DNA of 7,911 nucleotides from Acidimicrobiaceae bacterium (GTDB lineage: Bacteria; Actinomycetota; Acidimicrobiia; Acidimicrobiales; RAAP-2): NCBI GenBank assembly GCA_003152555.1, contig PMAL01000176.1:1-7911 (forward strand). Direction: 5' to 3'. The notes below the pieces were generated by a model. That model saw nothing but the letters and a program-made list of their open reading frames with translations. It had not been told where the DNA came from and searched no databases. The translations under genes were made by a program, and so were the position numbers. Positions 6,088 through 7,911 of this stretch are shown here, one piece after another (within the stretch, counting starts at the first letter, position 1; every line of letters starts with the position of its first letter).

Positions 6088-7375
6088 ACCACGACTGAAT
6101 GTCCAGGTTGATCTTGCTCGTGGTGGTTTCCGGCAATCCGGCGGCAGCGGCATGGAGTTGCCATCTGTCAACGGCGGTCAGTACTTGGTCGAGTACGTCG
6201 ACAACGCCCGGCACGCCAAAACGGTCGCCGACTTCACGTACGTCGGCTCGAGAAATCAGGAAGGTCTGACCGTTGACGGCCATGAGGTGTTGGCGAGTCC
6301 AACGACTCTGCGGTGCGTGCGCGTGGGTCACGTCGTAAGCGGGCGAGAGTCGCCACTCGCCACCTTGAGGCAACACGAAGGAAAAGTTCTTCGTGTGGTC
6401 ATCGCAGTTGGCCGCGGCGACGTTAAAGACCATGCGACGAAATATCTCGGTGCGACTCTCAGGTCCGAGACCTAACTGCTCGGCGGTGAGGAACAGCTGA
6501 CCGTAGTCGTGGGCGCCGATCTGGCGAAAATCGAGATTGGCCAGCGCGCAGAGGGTCTGGACGTGCACTTTCTCGCCGTCACCCCACCGGTCGAACCTAC
6601 GAGTCATGAAGTGGGCCCGTCCTGCTTCTTCGAGCAGTCGGCATTCCATCATTTCGATACCGGCAGCGCGGGCCATGAGGTGATAGCCGTATTCAACGCG
6701 ACCGAAGAATGCGCCTGAACCGAGGTCGTGATCGGCCCCGACGCCGTCAAGCTTGAGCAGCCACTGCTCAAAACCGGGATCGGCCGGCACCTGGCCCGAA
6801 CGCAGTTCAGCGGTGACGGGATTGAGCGACACCACTGCTTTGGCCCTGGCGCCACCGGCCGACGTACCAACGGCAATGAGGTGTGAAATCGCCTCGGTGA
6901 TGCCCGATTCGTAGTTGATGTCTCCGCGTAACGCGCCGCGCGCCGCCTGGACGAGCTCGGAGAGTTCAATGGCCGTGGTCTTTCGGGTACGCGGACCGCG
7001 AAGTGGGTGGAATTCGAGCGCGCCAATGCCGCGGGTGCCGAGGTGGGCCAGTCGGTCGAGCGCCGTGATCTGGTCGGGGGCCACGCCCTCGTTGGCGAGG
7101 TACGAGGTGGTGAGCGCGTTGCCAAAATCGTCGGGTAACGAATCGGCGAGCATAGAGGGAAGTCGGTGGAAGGTGTGCGTTGGCAGAGTGGGAAAGATGA
7201 ACGTGCGTGTGGGACTCGTTGTCGGCATGGTGGTGGGGGAGAGTTCGACGCCGGAACTAAGCCACGTCGGCTCGTATTCAAAGACGTAGAAGCCCGAACG
7301 TTCGTCGAGGGCAATGGCGCCGACGCGTGAACCCCAGCATCGGACTTCCACGACGTCGACGGGCAGGTGGGCCAT
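6071..7375 (-). CDS. hipA: HipA-like serine/threonine kinase toxin
   Basis: This is the kinase toxin of a type II hipBA toxin-antitoxin module, 434 residues, full length for the family. The N-terminal subdomain contains LPDDFGNAL (80-88). The flexible loop with candidate autophosphorylated Ser/Thr is VGTSAGGARAKA (169-180). The ATP-contacting lysine is K208 in LLKLDG. The MTRRFDR element is at 257-263. The catalytic loop is NCDDHTKN (323-330), with D325 aligning to the catalytic aspartate of E. coli HipA (D309). The metal-binding aspartate is D348 in SPAYDVT. All the key residues are present, so it should be active. Known HipA proteins phosphorylate aminoacyl-tRNA synthetases or other translation factors; the target here is unknown. 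The start overlaps the hipB stop by one base (TGATG). The last residues run to the edge of the dehydrogenase remnant. Confidence 0.92.
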   Translation of the reverse strand: MAHLPVDVVEVRCWGSRVGAIALDERSGFYVFEYEPTWLSSGVELSPTTMPTTSPTRTFIFPTLPTHTFHRLPSMLADSLPDDFGNALTTSYLANEGVAPDQITALDRLAHLGTRGIGALEFHPLRGPRTRKTTAIELSELVQAARGALRGDINYESGITEAISHLIAVGTSAGGARAKAVVSLNPVTAELRSGQVPADPGFEQWLLKLDGVGADHDLGSGAFFGRVEYGYHLMARAAGIEMMECRLLEEAGRAHFMTRRFDRWGDGEKVHVQTLCALANLDFRQIGAHDYGQLFLTAEQLGLGPESRTEIFRRMVFNVAAANCDDHTKNFSFVLPQGGEWRLSPAYDVTHAHAPQSRWTRQHLMAVNGQTFLISRADVREVGDRFGVPGVVDVLDQVLTAVDRWQLHAAAAGLPETTTSKINLDIQSWSAPLR

Positions 7376-7713
7376 CAGTACGGAAGTTTTGAAGGCGATG
7401 CGCTCTTTCGCACACGCGCCCTCGCCGCCGGCGATTTCTGCTTGCTACGTAGCATCTGCAGGGGGGAAATCGTTACGTTGGGCGCTAGTGACTCGAGCCA
7501 GTCGGTTCGACCGAGCGCTCGCACCACCGCGACGACGGTGGTGAGTGAAGAGCCCCGCCCGCGTTCAAGGTTCGACAGCGCACCAATCGAAACGTTGGCG
7601 AGTTCGGACAATGCAGCCTGATCCAGGTCGTTCGAAATGCGCGCGGCGCGAATCTGCTCGCCGACAACTTTTTCCCATTCCTCAGTCGTATTATATATTC
7701 GGTTAACTTGCAC
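7375..7713 (-). CDS. hipB: HipB-like XRE-family antitoxin and repressor
   Basis: This is the antitoxin partner of HipA, about 112 residues. An XRE/Cro-type helix-turn-helix covers roughly the first half, from VVGEQIRAARISNDLDQAAL through ELANVSIGALSNLERGRGSS and TVVAVVRALG. A basic C-terminal tail follows (LRSKQKSPAARARVRK). Members bind operators upstream of their own operon and neutralise the HipA kinase. The GTG at 7713 is preferred over the frame's upstream GTG at 7740 because AGGAG lies 4 nt before it and the residues between are not conserved-looking. The stop shares one base with the hipA ATG, so the two are translationally coupled. The upstream DNA is AT-rich, with a promoter and an inverted repeat, consistent with autoregulation. 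Confidence 0.87.
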   Translation of the reverse strand: MQVNRIYNTTEEWEKVVGEQIRAARISNDLDQAALSELANVSIGALSNLERGRGSSLTTVVAVVRALGRTDWLESLAPNVTISPLQMLRSKQKSPAARARVRKSASPSKLPY

Positions 7714-7722
7714 TTTTCTCCT
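7714..7722 (-). promoter_or_regulatory. Ribosome binding site deciding the hipB start
   Basis: Minus-strand AGGAG lies four bases before GTG at 7713, with an AT-rich surround. It supports this start rather than the in-frame GTG at 7740, which has no purine-rich sequence upstream. Confidence 0.6.
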
Positions 7723-7742
7723 ATATAAGACATAATTCACTC

Positions 7743-7779
7743 TAATAACTCGAATACTACAGTTTATACGGAGTTACTA
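7743..7779. promoter_or_regulatory. Inverted repeat, candidate HipB operator
   Basis: The arms TAATAACTC (7743-7751) and GAGTTACTA (7771-7779) are complementary at eight of nine positions, with a six-base perfect core (TAACTC/GAGTTA) and a 19-bp spacer. The spacer contains the candidate -10 box of hipB. HipB-type repressors bind inverted repeats near their promoters, so this is a reasonable operator. The arms differ from the E. coli HipB site, and the single copy leaves room for chance. Confidence 0.45.
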
Positions 7780-7791
7780 TTCCCGCGTAAA
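7763..7791 (-). promoter_or_regulatory. Candidate hipBA promoter
   Basis: On the minus strand, TTTACG (7791-7786, four of six consensus bases) and TATAAA (7768-7763) are separated by 17 bp. Transcription would start around 7756, leaving a leader of about 43 nt that includes the AGGAG ribosome binding site ahead of the GTG at 7713. The -10 box lies between the arms of the inverted repeat at 7743-7779. Confidence 0.35.
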
Positions 7792-7911
7792 TAATATGAA
7801 AATCTAGATTAGCTCCTCAAGCCTGCAGAGTCGTGAGGTTTACGTCGCTCGGTTTGTACGATCATTGTCACTCTCCAAGAAGCCGTGTTGCCTTCTCGTT
7901 CGTCGGAATTC
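7792..7911. other. Right-edge region, no assignable gene
   Basis: On the minus strand a frame is open from the window edge to a TAA at 7809-7811, about 33 codons, ending in residues such as TERRKPHDSAGLRS. A second minus-strand frame is also open for over 20 codons from the edge. Neither resembles a known family and both are too short to choose between. A CCTCA/TGAGG pair with a 14-nt loop lies near 7816-7839 without a T-run. The region may hold the 3' end of a gene beyond the edge. Confidence 0.25.

Noticed and set aside
5990..6475. Plus-strand open frame across the hipA/SDR junction
   Set aside because: It is antisense to the conserved hipA catalytic region, with no family resemblance.
7816..7839. 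CCTCA/TGAGG hairpin with adjacent GGTTTACG as part of a tRNA or attachment site
   Set aside because: No T-loop consensus or cloverleaf can be built around it, and no second copy exists in the window to mark an attachment repeat.
7906..7911. Window ends in GAATTC, suggesting a cloning boundary
   Set aside because: GAATTC also occurs at 183, 4143, 5662 and 7010, so its presence at the end carries little information.

Overview
The window looks like chromosomal DNA from an actinobacterium of moderately high GC content. The support is the gene content: a divergent TetR regulator with a DrrAB-type ABC exporter, a stand-alone Smr-domain protein of the kind common in Actinobacteria, a small actinobacterial-type dimeric-barrel protein, and several starts that lack a Shine-Dalgarno sequence. 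No more precise placement is possible from the sequence alone. No RNA gene, CRISPR array, insertion sequence or replication origin was seen.

Left part (about 187-3520): a small conserved protein and a TetR-family regulator are read leftward. A daunorubicin-resistance-type exporter (ATPase plus permease, overlapping by 4 nt) is read rightward. The 71-bp gap between the tetR and ATPase starts is AT-rich. It carries two back-to-back 17-bp palindromic sites that overlap the candidate promoters of both genes, which is the layout expected if the TetR protein represses both itself and the exporter. The regulator is unusual in carrying a basic, helical tail of about 85 residues.

Centre (3517-5411): the exporter permease and a secreted or membrane-anchored family-16 glycoside hydrolase converge and share a TTAA that provides both stop codons. 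The hydrolase is coupled by an ATGA overlap to an upstream GtrA-family membrane protein, suggesting a small cell-surface polysaccharide unit. Upstream on the same strand is a small Smr-domain protein.

Right part (5445-7911): a short-chain dehydrogenase/reductase remnant has lost its N-terminal nucleotide-binding segment, carries a one-base frameshift, and shows atypical residues at conserved positions. It directly abuts the 3' end of an apparently intact hipBA-type toxin-antitoxin module (HipB-like XRE repressor and HipA-like kinase, stop and start overlapping by one base). The AT-rich region upstream of hipB holds a candidate promoter whose -10 lies inside a 9-bp-arm inverted repeat, a plausible autoregulatory operator. 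The last 100 bases hold nothing that can be assigned with confidence.

The most distinctive observations are the tandem operator between tetR and drrA, the tailed TetR protein, the hipA/SDR junction with a decayed SDR, and the hipB operator candidate. No clearly new multi-gene system was found.
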